This document shows, piece by piece, positions 8,732 to 17,797 of a stretch of DNA of 64,000 nt (position 1 is its first letter; every line of letters starts with the position of its first letter). The notes below the pieces were generated by a model. It searched no databases. It saw nothing but the letters and a program-made list of their open reading frames with translations, and was not told where the DNA came from. Origin of the DNA: CAZMVY01 sp964617875 (GTDB lineage Bacteria > Planctomycetota > Phycisphaerae > UBA1845 > PWPN01). The stretch lies in assembly GCA_964617875.1 (NCBI GenBank), contig CAZUAI010000024.1, forward strand, positions 1-64,000, written 5' to 3'. Both the position numbers and the translations under genes were made by a program.

Positions 8732-8760
8732 CTGGCAGGAAACCCGCGTCCGTGTACCAT
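8732..8760 (+). promoter_or_regulatory. Possible promoter giving a leaderless guaA transcript
   Basis: CTGGCA (8732-8737), a 17-bp spacer, and TACCAT (8755-8760). The -10 box ends six bases before the guaA ATG at 8767, and there is no clear ribosome site (AGCGGA only), so transcription would start at or next to the start codon. Confidence 0.4.
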
Positions 8761-8766
8761 AGCGGA

Positions 8767-10314
8767 ATGAAGGAAACGATCGCGATCCTCGACTTCGGAA
8801 GCCAGTACTCCCAACTGATTGCGCGCCGCGTCCGCGAGAACCACGTATTCAGCCTGCTGGTCCGGCCGACGATCACGCCGGCCGAGCTGCGGGAGATGGG
8901 CGCCGTCGGTCTGATCTTCTCCGGGGGGCCGTCCAGCGTCTACGAGGCCCAGGCCCCGCGGTGCGATCCCGCCGTACTCGACATGGGGCTGCCGATCCTC
9001 GGCATCTGCTACGGCATGCAGATCGGGTGCGAGATTCTCGGCGGGCGTGTCCGCCGAAGCACCGCCCGCGAGTACGGCCGGACGCGGCTCCATGTGACCG
9101 ATGCGGCATCGCTCCTGGCGCACGTGCCCGCGGAGACGTCCGTCTGGATGAGCCACGGCGATATTGTCAACGACCTGCCGGCGGACTTCCTCACGCTCGC
9201 GGCCACCCCGACCTGCCCCTTCGCCGCCGTCCGGCACAAGGCGCGGCCGTTCTACGGCGTGCAGTTCCACCCCGAGGTGACGCATACGCCCTACGGCGGG
9301 CAGATCATCCGCAACTTCCTCTACGAGATCTGCCGCTGCCAGGGACGATGGAAGGTGGGCAGCTTCATCGACGAGACCGTCGAGCACATCCGCCGTACCG
9401 TGCGTGAAGACCAGCGGGTGATCTGCGGCCTCTCAGGCGGGGTGGACAGCAGCGTCGCCGCCGCGCTGATTCAGAAAGCCATCGGCGACCGGCTCGTCTG
9501 CATCTTCGTGGACAACGGCCTGCTGCGGAAGAACGAGGCCGAGTTCGTCGCCGCGACGTTTCGCGACCACTTCAAGATGGACCTCCACGTCGTGCAGGCG
9601 GGAAACCGGTTCCTCTCCGCGTTGCGAGGCGTCACGCAGCCCCAGGAGAAGCGCCGCATCATCGGCCACGAGTTCATCGAGGTCTTCAAGGCCGAGGCGA
9701 AGACGATTCCCAACGCGCACTTCCTCGCGCAGGGCACGCTCTACCCCGACGTGATCGAGTCGGGCCACGGCGCCGCGGGGACGGCGGCGAACATCAAGCT
9801 CCACCACAACGTCGGCGGCCTGCCGGCCGAACTCGGCTTTGAGCTGATCGAGCCGCTCCGCGACCTGTTCAAGGACGAGGTGCGGCAGGTCGGCGAGCAC
9901 GTCGGTCTGCCCGAAGAACTCGTCTGGCGTCACCCGTTCCCGGGGCCGGGGCTGGCCGTCCGCGTCGTCGGCTCCATCACGCCGGACCGCCTCGACGTCC
10001 TCCGCGCGGCCGACGAGATCCTGCTCGAGGAGATCCGCGCAGCGGGCTGGTACAACAAGATCGCCCAGGCGTTCGTCGTGCTGCTCCCGGTCAGCGCGGT
10101 CGGCGTCATGGGCGACGGCCGGAGCTACGAGGGCCAGCAGGTGGCCGCGATCCGGCTCGTCGAGAGCCGCGACTTCATGACGGCCGACTGGGTGCGGATC
10201 GACTACGAGGTGCTCGCGAAGGCCTCGTCCCGAATCATCAACGAGGTGGCGGGGATCAACCGCGTCGTCTACGACGTGTCGAGCAAGCCGCCGGCGACGA
10301 TCGAGTGGGAATGA
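8767..10314 (+). CDS. guaA: GMP synthase (glutamine-hydrolysing) GuaA
   Basis: GuaA makes GMP from XMP, ATP and glutamine. The protein has an N-terminal class I glutamine amidotransferase domain (DFGSQYSQLIARRVRE at the start, GICYGMQ with nucleophile Cys81, and FHPEVTHT with the catalytic His/Glu), an ATP-pyrophosphatase domain with the P-loop GLSGGVDSSV, and the C-terminal dimerisation domain ending IEWE. The 515-residue length is standard. An in-frame start at 8659 would add 36 Pro-rich residues not found in the family, so the ATG at 8767 is chosen. It ends ten bases before the convergent PKD gene. Confidence 0.97.
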   Translation: MKETIAILDFGSQYSQLIARRVRENHVFSLLVRPTITPAELREMGAVGLIFSGGPSSVYEAQAPRCDPAVLDMGLPILGICYGMQIGCEILGGRVRRSTAREYGRTRLHVTDAASLLAHVPAETSVWMSHGDIVNDLPADFLTLAATPTCPFAAVRHKARPFYGVQFHPEVTHTPYGGQIIRNFLYEICRCQGRWKVGSFIDETVEHIRRTVREDQRVICGLSGGVDSSVAAALIQKAIGDRLVCIFVDNGLLRKNEAEFVAATFRDHFKMDLHVVQAGNRFLSALRGVTQPQEKRRIIGHEFIEVFKAEAKTIPNAHFLAQGTLYPDVIESGHGAAGTAANIKLHHNVGGLPAELGFELIEPLRDLFKDEVRQVGEHVGLPEELVWRHPFPGPGLAVRVVGSITPDRLDVLRAADEILLEEIRAAGWYNKIAQAFVVLLPVSAVGVMGDGRSYEGQQVAAIRLVESRDFMTADWVRIDYEVLAKASSRIINEVAGINRVVYDVSSKPPATIEWE

Positions 10315-10324
10315 ACCGGCGCGG

Positions 10325-13069
10325 TCAGCGGCGAACCCGACGGCGGCACTGGACCACGAACAGGGCGATCGCACAGGCGATCGCGTGGCAGGAGATTCCC
10401 GCGCCGCAGAGCGCAAACGGGAACGGTTGAACGCCGGTATCGTCGTTCGGCCGCGGGGTCGGCGCGGCGCTGACGGTCACTGTCCGTGTCGTGGCCTGCG
10501 TGCCGCCGTGGTTGTCGCTGATCGTGAGCGTTACGGTATAGGTGCCGGTCGCCGTATAGGTGTGATCGCCGTACGTCGCGGTGCTGGTGCCCCCGTCGCC
10601 GAAGTCCCAGGCGTAAACGAGGGTGTCGCCGTCCGGGTCGGACGAGTTGTTCGCCGTGAAACTGATCGTCAGCGGCACGGTGCCGCTTGTCGGGCTCACG
10701 AATGCGAACGGCACCGGCGGACCGTTGACGGTGATGGTCAGCTTTTGGGTGCTCTTGCTGCCGTGGCCGTCGTCCGCGGTGAGTGTGACGGTATACACCC
10801 CGCCGCCCGTGTATGTGTGCGACGGCGTCTCGCCTACGCCGCTCTGACCGTCGCCGAAGTCCCACGCGTAGGTCAGGCTGTCGCCGTCCGGATCGGTAGA
10901 TCCGGCGGCGGAAAACCCGACGTTCAGCGGAGCGGTGCCGCTCAGGTGCGTCGCCGTGGCAACGGCGGTGGGGGCGCCGTTCGCAGCGACCGCCAGGGTC
11001 TTCGTCGCCGTGCGTGCGGCATCGCCGCCGGCGGTTACGGTGAGTGTGGCCGTGTATTTGCCGTTTGTCGCATACGTGTGCGACACCGTCGGGCCGGTGC
11101 CGGTCTGACCGTCGCCAAAGGCCCACGCGTACGTCAGTTCATCGCCAAGCGGATCGGACGAGCCGGCGGCGTTGAAGACGACGGTGAGCGGCGCATTGCC
11201 GCTCGTGGGCGTGGCGGTGGCGGCGGCCGTCGGCGAACCATAGACGGTGATGGGAACCGTCGCGGTGGCGATCGGGTTGACCTTGTCATTGATGGTGAGC
11301 CGAGCGAGATACCTTCCGGGGGTCGTGTACATGTACGACACGTTGATGCCGACCGCGGCGTACCCGTCGCCGAAGTCCCAGACGTACATGTTGGGCGAAC
11401 CGCCGGCGGGCACGTTGGAACCGCTGCCGTTGAAATCGACCTTCAGCGCGGCCTTTCCGCTGGTCGGGTTCGCGGCAGCGACAGCGGTCGGCGGGTTGGT
11501 GCCGGTCGGGGCGGTGCCGGTAACGATGATCTGCGTCTGGGCGAACCCGGTGCCGCCGCGCCCGTCGGTGACGGTGAGCGTCACGACGTGAGGCCCGACG
11601 ACCGTGAAGGTGTTGGACACGACTCTGGCCGTCGTCTCGAAGGTCACGTCCCCGAAGCCCCACGTGTACTTCAGCGGGTCACCGTCCGGGTCCGTCGAGG
11701 CACCACCGTCGAACGACAGCCGGAGCGGGGCCTCGCCCGTGGTGGACGGCGTGACGGCGATCCTCGCCGTGGGCGCGCTGTTGCCCGTGACCGTAATCGT
11801 GAGCGTCTTCGTCGCCCTGCCGTTGTGACCGTTATCGACCGTGAGCGCGGCGGTGTACGTGCCCGGATTGCTGTACGTGTGGAAAACCGTCGGGGCACCG
11901 TTCTCAAGCCTCTGACCATCCCCGAAGTCCCACGTATACGTCAATGGATAGCCGTTCGGGTCAGAGGATGCGTTTCCGTTGAACACGACCGTCAGCGGCG
12001 CCACGCCGCTCGTGGGCGATGCCGTTACTTCGGCCGTCGGATTGACGGGCTGCTGGACCGTGACCGCGACGGTCTTGGTGTCGGTGCCGCCCTTGCCATC
12101 GGTAACGGTAAGCCTGGCGGTGAACGAACCGACAGTCGTGTATGTGTGCGAAACAGACACTCCCGAGCCGCTCTGGCCGTCGCCGAAGTCCCAGGCGTAG
12201 CTCAGCGTGTCGCCGTCCGGATCGGACGAGCCGCCGGCGTCAAACGCGACGGCCAGCGGCTTGAAGCCGGTGGCGGGGCTGGGCGCGGTGGTCACGACTC
12301 CCGTCGGCGGCTTGTTCGTCGACGGGGCAACGCCCACAGTAAACGTCGCGCTTGCCCCGTTGATGCTCGCCTTGGGCACCGTCGTGCTGAAACCGGCAGA
12401 CTGAACCTTGCTGAGATCGACGCCTGCGTTCAGTACCTTCGCGCTATCCGGGATGAGCACGACCGTATAGGTCCCGGCGGCGAGGCTGGAGACATCGACC
12501 GTACCGAACTGGACGAGGTACGCGCCGCTGGGGTTTGCAAGCAGTGTGCCCTTGCGGCTATCGAGGCCGACACCCCACGTCGCACTGCCGGTCCAGGCCG
12601 TGCCCGACCCCTTTCGCCAGGGATCCCAGTCCGGGGGATAGCTGCCTGCGCACTGAGAAAGGTAACCCTCCTTGTCGTTGTAGCCGACCGACGGAAAGGT
12701 CTTCATGCCCGGGCCGCCGACGTTGCCCTCGTCGGGGATGGTGGCCGGCTCCGTCGGCTTGCCGGAGGCCCCCGCGACGGCGTAGACCGTTTCCCACTGC
12801 GCCTTGTCCAGCGTGACCTTGATCCAGTTACCCGCGGAGTCCTTCACGCCGACCCCGTAAACGAAGGACGCCAGACCCTGATTGTCCCCCGTCACCACAA
12901 CCGACGAACGCCAAGTAATAATCTTACTGGTTGCGCCGGCGTCGATCGTCGTGGGCTCGACCGTCAGGTTCCACGTGACTACGCCGTCCGTGGCCAAGGC
13001 CGCCGGGGCCGTCATCGCGAGGGCCCCAAGGAAGAACACCAACGTTGTCAGAGTTCGCTGGTTATGCAT
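10325..13069 (-). CDS. Secreted protein with seven PKD domains and C-terminal CTERM-like anchor
   Basis: A 914-residue surface or exported protein. It has a signal peptide (about 1-27, hydrophobic core LTTLVFFLGALAM), an N-terminal region of about 230 residues of unknown fold, then seven tandem PKD domains of about 85 residues, each with the DPDGD-x-L-x-Y-x-WDFGDG signature and an SHTYTxxGxYxxxLTV end. The fourth repeat is the most divergent. The last ~30 residues (LCGAGISCHAIACAIA followed by CRRRVRR) form a Cys-containing motif, a hydrophobic helix and an Arg cluster, like C-terminal sorting signals of the MYXO-CTERM/GlyGly-CTERM kind. PKD domains mediate protein or polysaccharide contacts; the ligand is unknown. 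The ATG at 13069 follows AAGGA; a GTG at 13087 is an alternative. Confidence 0.85.
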   Translation of the reverse strand: MHNQRTLTTLVFFLGALAMTAPAALATDGVVTWNLTVEPTTIDAGATSKIITWRSSVVVTGDNQGLASFVYGVGVKDSAGNWIKVTLDKAQWETVYAVAGASGKPTEPATIPDEGNVGGPGMKTFPSVGYNDKEGYLSQCAGSYPPDWDPWRKGSGTAWTGSATWGVGLDSRKGTLLANPSGAYLVQFGTVDVSSLAAGTYTVVLIPDSAKVLNAGVDLSKVQSAGFSTTVPKASINGASATFTVGVAPSTNKPPTGVVTTAPSPATGFKPLAVAFDAGGSSDPDGDTLSYAWDFGDGQSGSGVSVSHTYTTVGSFTARLTVTDGKGGTDTKTVAVTVQQPVNPTAEVTASPTSGVAPLTVVFNGNASSDPNGYPLTYTWDFGDGQRLENGAPTVFHTYSNPGTYTAALTVDNGHNGRATKTLTITVTGNSAPTARIAVTPSTTGEAPLRLSFDGGASTDPDGDPLKYTWGFGDVTFETTARVVSNTFTVVGPHVVTLTVTDGRGGTGFAQTQIIVTGTAPTGTNPPTAVAAANPTSGKAALKVDFNGSGSNVPAGGSPNMYVWDFGDGYAAVGINVSYMYTTPGRYLARLTINDKVNPIATATVPITVYGSPTAAATATPTSGNAPLTVVFNAAGSSDPLGDELTYAWAFGDGQTGTGPTVSHTYATNGKYTATLTVTAGGDAARTATKTLAVAANGAPTAVATATHLSGTAPLNVGFSAAGSTDPDGDSLTYAWDFGDGQSGVGETPSHTYTGGGVYTVTLTADDGHGSKSTQKLTITVNGPPVPFAFVSPTSGTVPLTISFTANNSSDPDGDTLVYAWDFGDGGTSTATYGDHTYTATGTYTVTLTISDNHGGTQATTRTVTVSAAPTPRPNDDTGVQPFPFALCGAGISCHAIACAIALFVVQCRRRVRR

Positions 13070-13212
13070 AGAACGATCCTTCGGCACTTCCTGGTACAGA
13101 GTGCTTCTTTCCCGGTCTCACCGGGACGTCGCGGGGAGTCCGTCGGGCGATCGCCGCCGGCAAACGTACTATGCGCCAAACGGTTGCGATTCGCGCACGA
13201 TCGTCCTCCTGA

Positions 13213-13241
13213 ATCTTAGAATCGGATCGGAGTCGCGTCAA
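13213..13241 (-). promoter_or_regulatory. Sigma-70-like promoter for the PKD protein gene
   Basis: Read on the minus strand: TTGACG (13241-13236), 17-bp spacer, TAAGAT (13218-13213). It would give a leader of about 135 nt containing the hairpin CCCGGT-nnn-ACCGGG at 13111-13125. Confidence 0.55.
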
Positions 13242-13923
13242 AGTACAGCAACTATTCGACAAGTAAGCTGAAAATGAGAACCTATTCACGACATTGCAAC
13301 TCGTGAGCATCTCTGATCCACAATACTGGCGGCCGATAACCTGTGCCGCGTCTCATTGGCCGGGCCGTGCTGTGTCCTGCAACGCCGCAACATAAATACA
13401 TAAGCTTCGTTTTTGAAATAGTTTATGACGTACCGGCCCGACAGAGTTTGGCTTCGTTTGGCGCTGGCGTGTGTTGCGAACATCGCAACGGCCAGCTGAG
13501 CCTCCGCGGACTCTCGCCAAAACCAGACGAGAAAGCCCGGATCATAACGTTCGTCGAGCGTCCGGGGTCGGTTGGGGGCGGAGCAGGTTCGGCAAGACCG
13601 GCCGTGTCGGATCGGTCGGTGGTTCATGGTCCCCGTACACATCGCGGCCCCCGCTCCGCGCGGGGCCATACGCTCGCAACGCCTCCGTCGGCCTGCGACG
13701 ACTCTCCCTCTTTCCCGAATGCGTCGGCCTTCTCGATCCGGGGCGGAGTCGGCTGCCGCCGCGCCCCACAATATGGGGTGCTCGCATGTTCCGACGGCGG
13801 TCACCGGCATCTGACAGAACGTCCAGGCCGATCGCACGCCTTACGGCGAGAGACCCGCCGAAACCTCACCGATTCAGGTAATTTTGCGGCGATGCATCTC
13901 TCGATCGCATTCACGCTGCGTGC
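13242..13923. other. Long gap with no recognisable gene
   Basis: Between the PKD gene promoter and the respiratory operon promoter. Part of it (13380-13435) is relatively AT-rich. Open frames up to 194 residues exist on both strands here, but their translations are Arg/Pro-rich, overlap each other and carry no motif or ribosome site that I can support. Confidence 0.5.
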
Positions 13924-13952
13924 TTGAAGTCCCGTCGCGGCCCCCCTATAGT
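13924..13952 (+). promoter_or_regulatory. Strong sigma-70-like promoter of the ACIII-caa3 operon
   Basis: TTGAAG at 13924-13929, 17-bp spacer, TATAGT at 13947-13952. The actA ATG at 13962 follows the -10 box by only nine bases, so the expected transcript begins within about four bases of the start codon. No Shine-Dalgarno sequence is present between them. Confidence 0.65.
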
Positions 13953-13961
13953 GCCTGAGCG

Positions 13962-14633
13962 ATGGACGCGCAACGGCCACCGTTCACGTTCCCGAAATGG
14001 GTGAACACCATCCGCCCCGTGATTCTCGTGGGGCTCGCGGTTGTGCCGGTGTATGCCGTGCTGCTGGTGGCGTACGGCGCGTCGCCGAAGACGACGGATG
14101 TGGGTTACTGCCCGGAGCAGCCGGTCGCCTACAGCCATGCGATGCATGCCGGGGAACTGGGAATCGACTGCCGGTACTGCCACAACACCGTCGAGGATGC
14201 CGCGAAGGCCGCAGTGCCGCCGACGCAGACCTGCATGAACTGCCACGCGCGGATCCGCAGCACCAGCCCGAAGCTGCTGCCGGTGACCGAGAGCTACGCG
14301 ACAGGCAAGCCAATCCCGTGGATGCGCGTACACGATCTGCCGGATTATGCGTACTTCGATCACAGCGCCCACGTGCGACGTGGCGTAGGGTGTGTGTCCT
14401 GTCACGGGCGCGTCGACACGATGGAGAAGGTGGCGCAGGTGGAACCCCTGAGCATGGGATGGTGCCTCGACTGCCACCGCAACCCCGGGCCCAAGTTGCG
14501 GCCACTGGACGCGATCACGCAGATGCGATGGGTGCCGCCGGAGGATCCGACGACGCTCGGCGAACGGCTGATGAAGGAGTACAACATCCGCCCGGCGCGG
14601 TTGCTGACGGATTGTTCGTTATGTCACAGGTGA
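13962..14633 (+). CDS. actA: Alternative complex III pentahaem cytochrome c subunit ActA
   Basis: ActA is the multihaem cytochrome of the quinol:electron-acceptor oxidoreductase known as alternative complex III. The 223-residue protein has one N-terminal transmembrane helix (about 18-38) followed by a periplasmic part with five CxxCH haem c motifs at residues 70-74, 91-95, 144-148, 168-172 and 218-222. The number and spacing match ActA. The product ends two residues after the fifth motif... HR. The start at 13962 lies directly behind the operon promoter with no ribosome site. The gene overlaps actB by 13 bp, indicating coupled translation. Confidence 0.93.
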   Translation: MDAQRPPFTFPKWVNTIRPVILVGLAVVPVYAVLLVAYGASPKTTDVGYCPEQPVAYSHAMHAGELGIDCRYCHNTVEDAAKAAVPPTQTCMNCHARIRSTSPKLLPVTESYATGKPIPWMRVHDLPDYAYFDHSAHVRRGVGCVSCHGRVDTMEKVAQVEPLSMGWCLDCHRNPGPKLRPLDAITQMRWVPPEDPTTLGERLMKEYNIRPARLLTDCSLCHR

Positions 14634-17600
14634 ATGGACAGACAACCGGCCAGCGGCCCTTTGAAGCCGCGAGCGTGCGGTCGCCGAGAACCGCCCACCC
14701 TGATGGGCTGCTGGCTTGCGCTTCGGGCTCCCTTGGGACAGCCGGCGATCGCTACTGGCGAAGTCTGGAGGAGTTGGCGGATACGGCAGAGTTTCGGGCC
14801 TGGGTGGCGCGGGAGTTTCCGGACGGGGCCTCGGAAATGCTCGGGGGGGCAACGCGACGGCACTTCCTGAAGATCATGGGGGCGTCGTTTGCAATGGCGG
14901 GCCTGGCAGGCTGCCGGTGGCCGGAAGAGAAGATCGTGCCGTATGCACGCAGGCCCGAAGGGCGAAATCCCGGCCAGCCCGTGCAGTACGCGACGGCGAT
15001 GGAACTCGCCGGCGCGGCGACAGGGCTGCTGGTCACGAGCTACGACGGCCGGCCGATCAAGGTCGAGGGCAATCCGCTCCACCCGCACAGTCTGGGCGCG
15101 ACCAACGCGATTCAGCAGGCAAGCATTCTCGAACTCTACGACCCCGACCGCAGCCGGACGGTGATGCGCCGCGACGGCGCCCAGAGGACGGCGGCCACAT
15201 GGGACGACTTTGTCGCGTTCGCGGAGCCGCACTTCGCCGAGCTGCGCCAGCGAGGCGGCGAGGGACTATGCGTACTGAGCGAGTTGTCGTCGTCGCCGAG
15301 CCTGGCGGACATGCGCGAGCGGTTCCTGAGGGCGTTTCCGAAGGCCCACTGGTGCGAGCACGAACCGATCGGCCGTGACAATGAGATCGCCGGCGCCGTC
15401 ATGGCGTTCCGCAAGCCATGCCGCACGCACTACCGCCTGGACAGGGCGAAGGTGATCGTTTGCCTCGACGCGGATCTGCTGATGACGCACCCGGCGGCGA
15501 TCCGATACGCACGCGACTTCGCCGAAGGCCGCAAGGCCGACGACCCGCAGGCGGAGATGAGCCGGCTCTACGCGATCGAGAGCACATACAGCGTGACGGG
15601 GGCGGCGGCGGATTGCCGGTACGCCGTACGGTCGGTCGATGTCGGGGCGGCCCTGGCGCAGCTCGTTGCCGAACTGAAAGCGGGCGGGCTGGCGATTCCC
15701 GGCATCGGTGATGGCCCGCGGCCGAAGGCGGATTTCGACTGGATCGGAGAGATCGCGACGGACCTGTTGGCTCACAAGGGTGACGGCGTCCTTGCCGTCG
15801 GGCCGCGTCAACCGCCGGTCGTCCATGCCGTCGCACATGCGGTCAACGCCGCGTTGGGGGCCGTCGGGCGAACGGTGACGTACACGATTGAGCCGGCCGC
15901 GGCGGCGTCTCAGGAGACCTTTGGGGTCGCGGCGAGGGATCTTGGGGCGGGCCGGGTCAACACGCTGTTGGTCCTTGGCGGGAACCCCGTCTACGACGGC
16001 GCAGCGGAGCTGGGTCCGGTCGAGGCCATGGCACGGGTGCCGACGAGCATCCATCTCGGGCTGTACGATGACGAGACCGGGCACGCATGCACATGGCACG
16101 TTCCCCGGGCACATTACCTGGAGTCCTGGAGCGATGCCCGCGCATACGACGGAGCCGTAAGTGTCGTCCAGCCGTTGATTGAGCCGCTGTACGGCGGGAA
16201 GACACCGATTGAAATGCTTGCTGTGCTGACGGGCGAGGGGCCCTCCACGGGTCACGAGATCGTCCGACGCACGTTTGCCGAACACTTTGGCCGTGGCGGC
16301 GGCGACGCGGCGTGGCGGAAGGCGCTGCACGACGGCATCGTGGCCGATTCGGCGTGGGCCCCGCTCCGGATGCCGGTCCCGTTTGCGCCGCCCGTCACCC
16401 TGTCGCTCGGGCAGATCGGCGGCGGATCGTCGGCGCCGGGCGAGGGATTCGAGGTCGTGCTCGTGCCGGACCACCGGGTGTACGACGGGCGCTTCGCCAA
16501 CAACGCCTGGTTGCAGGAACTGCCGGACCCGCTCACGAGGCTCACCTGGGACAATGCGGCGATCCTGTCGCCGGGAGACGCGCAGACGCTCGGCGTCACG
16601 AACGGCGACGTCATCCGGGTTTCCTGCCGGGCCGCCGGGACCGAGCGAACGTGCGAGATTGCGGCCTTCGTGCTGCCGGGTCAGGCGGCGGGTTCGATCA
16701 CACTGCCGTTGGGCCACGGCCGGACGCGATGCGGGCGCGTCGGCACCGGAGTCGGCGTCGACACGTACGTACTCCGCGGCGCCGGCGAGATCCTGCCCGG
16801 CTGCTCCGTCCGCACGACGGGACGCCGGTACCCGCTGGCGATGATGCAGGACCAGCACACGATCGACAAGGTGGGGATCGCGGAGCGGCAGCGTCGCGCG
16901 GGGCGGGCGGGCGAGGTCGGCGAGGTCGTCCGCGAGGCTACGCTGACGCACTACCGCGCGGACCCGGAGTTCGCGAGGCACGCCGTCCATGTGCCCGAGC
17001 TGAAGCAGCTCTGGCAGGAGCCGGTCGCGTACGACAGACACCGATGGGCGATGGCGGTCGATCTGAACCGTTGCATCGGATGCGGGGCGTGCGTCGTTGC
17101 GTGCCAGGCCGAGAACAACATCCCTGTCGTCGGCAAGGAGCAGGTGATCAAGGGGCGGGCGATGCACTGGATCCGCATCGACCGGTATTTCCGGGGCGAT
17201 CCGGCGGCCCCGAGCGTCATCCACGAACCGGTGGCGTGCGTGCATTGCGAGAACGCCCCGTGCGAGCAGGTGTGCCCCGTCGCCGCGACGGTCCACGACG
17301 ACAACGGGTTGAACGTCATGGTCTACAACCGGTGCATCGGCACGCGGTACTGCTCGAACAACTGCCCGTACAAGGTGCGGCGGTTCAACTTCTTCAACTG
17401 GCACAAGGACCTGCCGGAAACGGAGAAGATGGCGTTCAACCCGGAGGTGACGGTCCGCAGCCGGGGCGTGATGGAAAAGTGCACGTACTGCGTGCAGCGG
17501 ATCGAGGCGGCACTGATCCGGGCGAAGAACGAGCGGCGGCCGGTCCGCGACGGCGAGATCGTGCCGGCGTGCGCCCAGTGCTGTCCGACGCAGGCAATCG

Positions 17601-17797
17601 TCTTCGGCGACCTGAACGACGCGGCAAGCCGCGTGCGGAAGCGGCACGAGCACCCGCGGGCGTTCGGAATGCTCGCGGAACTGAACGTCCGGCCGCGAAC
17701 GTGGCACCTGGCGCGCGTTCGGAACCCGGGGGGAGACGAGCGACCGACCGGCGGAGGGACCGAATCGCAAGCGGACACGCACTCGACGTTGCAATGA
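14621..17797 (+). CDS. actB: Alternative complex III iron-sulfur/molybdopterin-like subunit ActB
   Basis: ActB is the large periplasmic subunit formed by fusing a molybdopterin-oxidoreductase-like part (without cofactor in known ACIII) to a ferredoxin part that carries the Fe-S clusters. In this 1058-residue protein a Tat motif RRHFLK (79-84) is followed by a hydrophobic stretch and a lipobox-like Cys98. Conserved sequence begins at YWRSLEEL (45-52); the first ~40 residues are variable and contain a repeat-derived segment. The C-terminal ferredoxin part (about 760-1010) has four Cys clusters: CIGCGACVVAC, CVHCENAPCEQVC, CIGTRYCSNNC and CTYC...CAQCC. ATG 14621 overlaps actA; the stop overlaps actC by four bases (ATGA). 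Confidence 0.94.
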   Translation: MSQVNGQTTGQRPFEAASVRSPRTAHPDGLLACASGSLGTAGDRYWRSLEELADTAEFRAWVAREFPDGASEMLGGATRRHFLKIMGASFAMAGLAGCRWPEEKIVPYARRPEGRNPGQPVQYATAMELAGAATGLLVTSYDGRPIKVEGNPLHPHSLGATNAIQQASILELYDPDRSRTVMRRDGAQRTAATWDDFVAFAEPHFAELRQRGGEGLCVLSELSSSPSLADMRERFLRAFPKAHWCEHEPIGRDNEIAGAVMAFRKPCRTHYRLDRAKVIVCLDADLLMTHPAAIRYARDFAEGRKADDPQAEMSRLYAIESTYSVTGAAADCRYAVRSVDVGAALAQLVAELKAGGLAIPGIGDGPRPKADFDWIGEIATDLLAHKGDGVLAVGPRQPPVVHAVAHAVNAALGAVGRTVTYTIEPAAAASQETFGVAARDLGAGRVNTLLVLGGNPVYDGAAELGPVEAMARVPTSIHLGLYDDETGHACTWHVPRAHYLESWSDARAYDGAVSVVQPLIEPLYGGKTPIEMLAVLTGEGPSTGHEIVRRTFAEHFGRGGGDAAWRKALHDGIVADSAWAPLRMPVPFAPPVTLSLGQIGGGSSAPGEGFEVVLVPDHRVYDGRFANNAWLQELPDPLTRLTWDNAAILSPGDAQTLGVTNGDVIRVSCRAAGTERTCEIAAFVLPGQAAGSITLPLGHGRTRCGRVGTGVGVDTYVLRGAGEILPGCSVRTTGRRYPLAMMQDQHTIDKVGIAERQRRAGRAGEVGEVVREATLTHYRADPEFARHAVHVPELKQLWQEPVAYDRHRWAMAVDLNRCIGCGACVVACQAENNIPVVGKEQVIKGRAMHWIRIDRYFRGDPAAPSVIHEPVACVHCENAPCEQVCPVAATVHDDNGLNVMVYNRCIGTRYCSNNCPYKVRRFNFFNWHKDLPETEKMAFNPEVTVRSRGVMEKCTYCVQRIEAALIRAKNERRPVRDGEIVPACAQCCPTQAIVFGDLNDAASRVRKRHEHPRAFGMLAELNVRPRTWHLARVRNPGGDERPTGGGTESQADTHSTLQ
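14644..14700 (+). repeat. Copy 1 of a dispersed ~55-bp repeat, inside actB
   Basis: CCTTTGA (14658) to CCGCCCA (14691-14697) aligns without gaps to a segment in the SCO1 gene at 22102-22141, about three quarters identical and in the same reading frame. It encodes ActB residues about 12-26, outside the conserved family region. Confidence 0.5.

Noticed and set aside
13169..13198. Nine-codon leader frame with AGGAGG upstream of the PKD gene
   Set aside because: The predicted transcription start falls on the AGGAGG itself, so this ribosome site would be absent or incomplete in the mRNA.
10385..13219. 944-codon plus-strand open frame across the PKD gene
   Set aside because: Antisense to seven well-formed PKD domains; its translation is Arg/Val-rich without motifs.
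13343..13927. 194-codon plus-strand frame before the ACIII operon
   Set aside because: Overlaps other equally long frames, has no ribosome site or motif.
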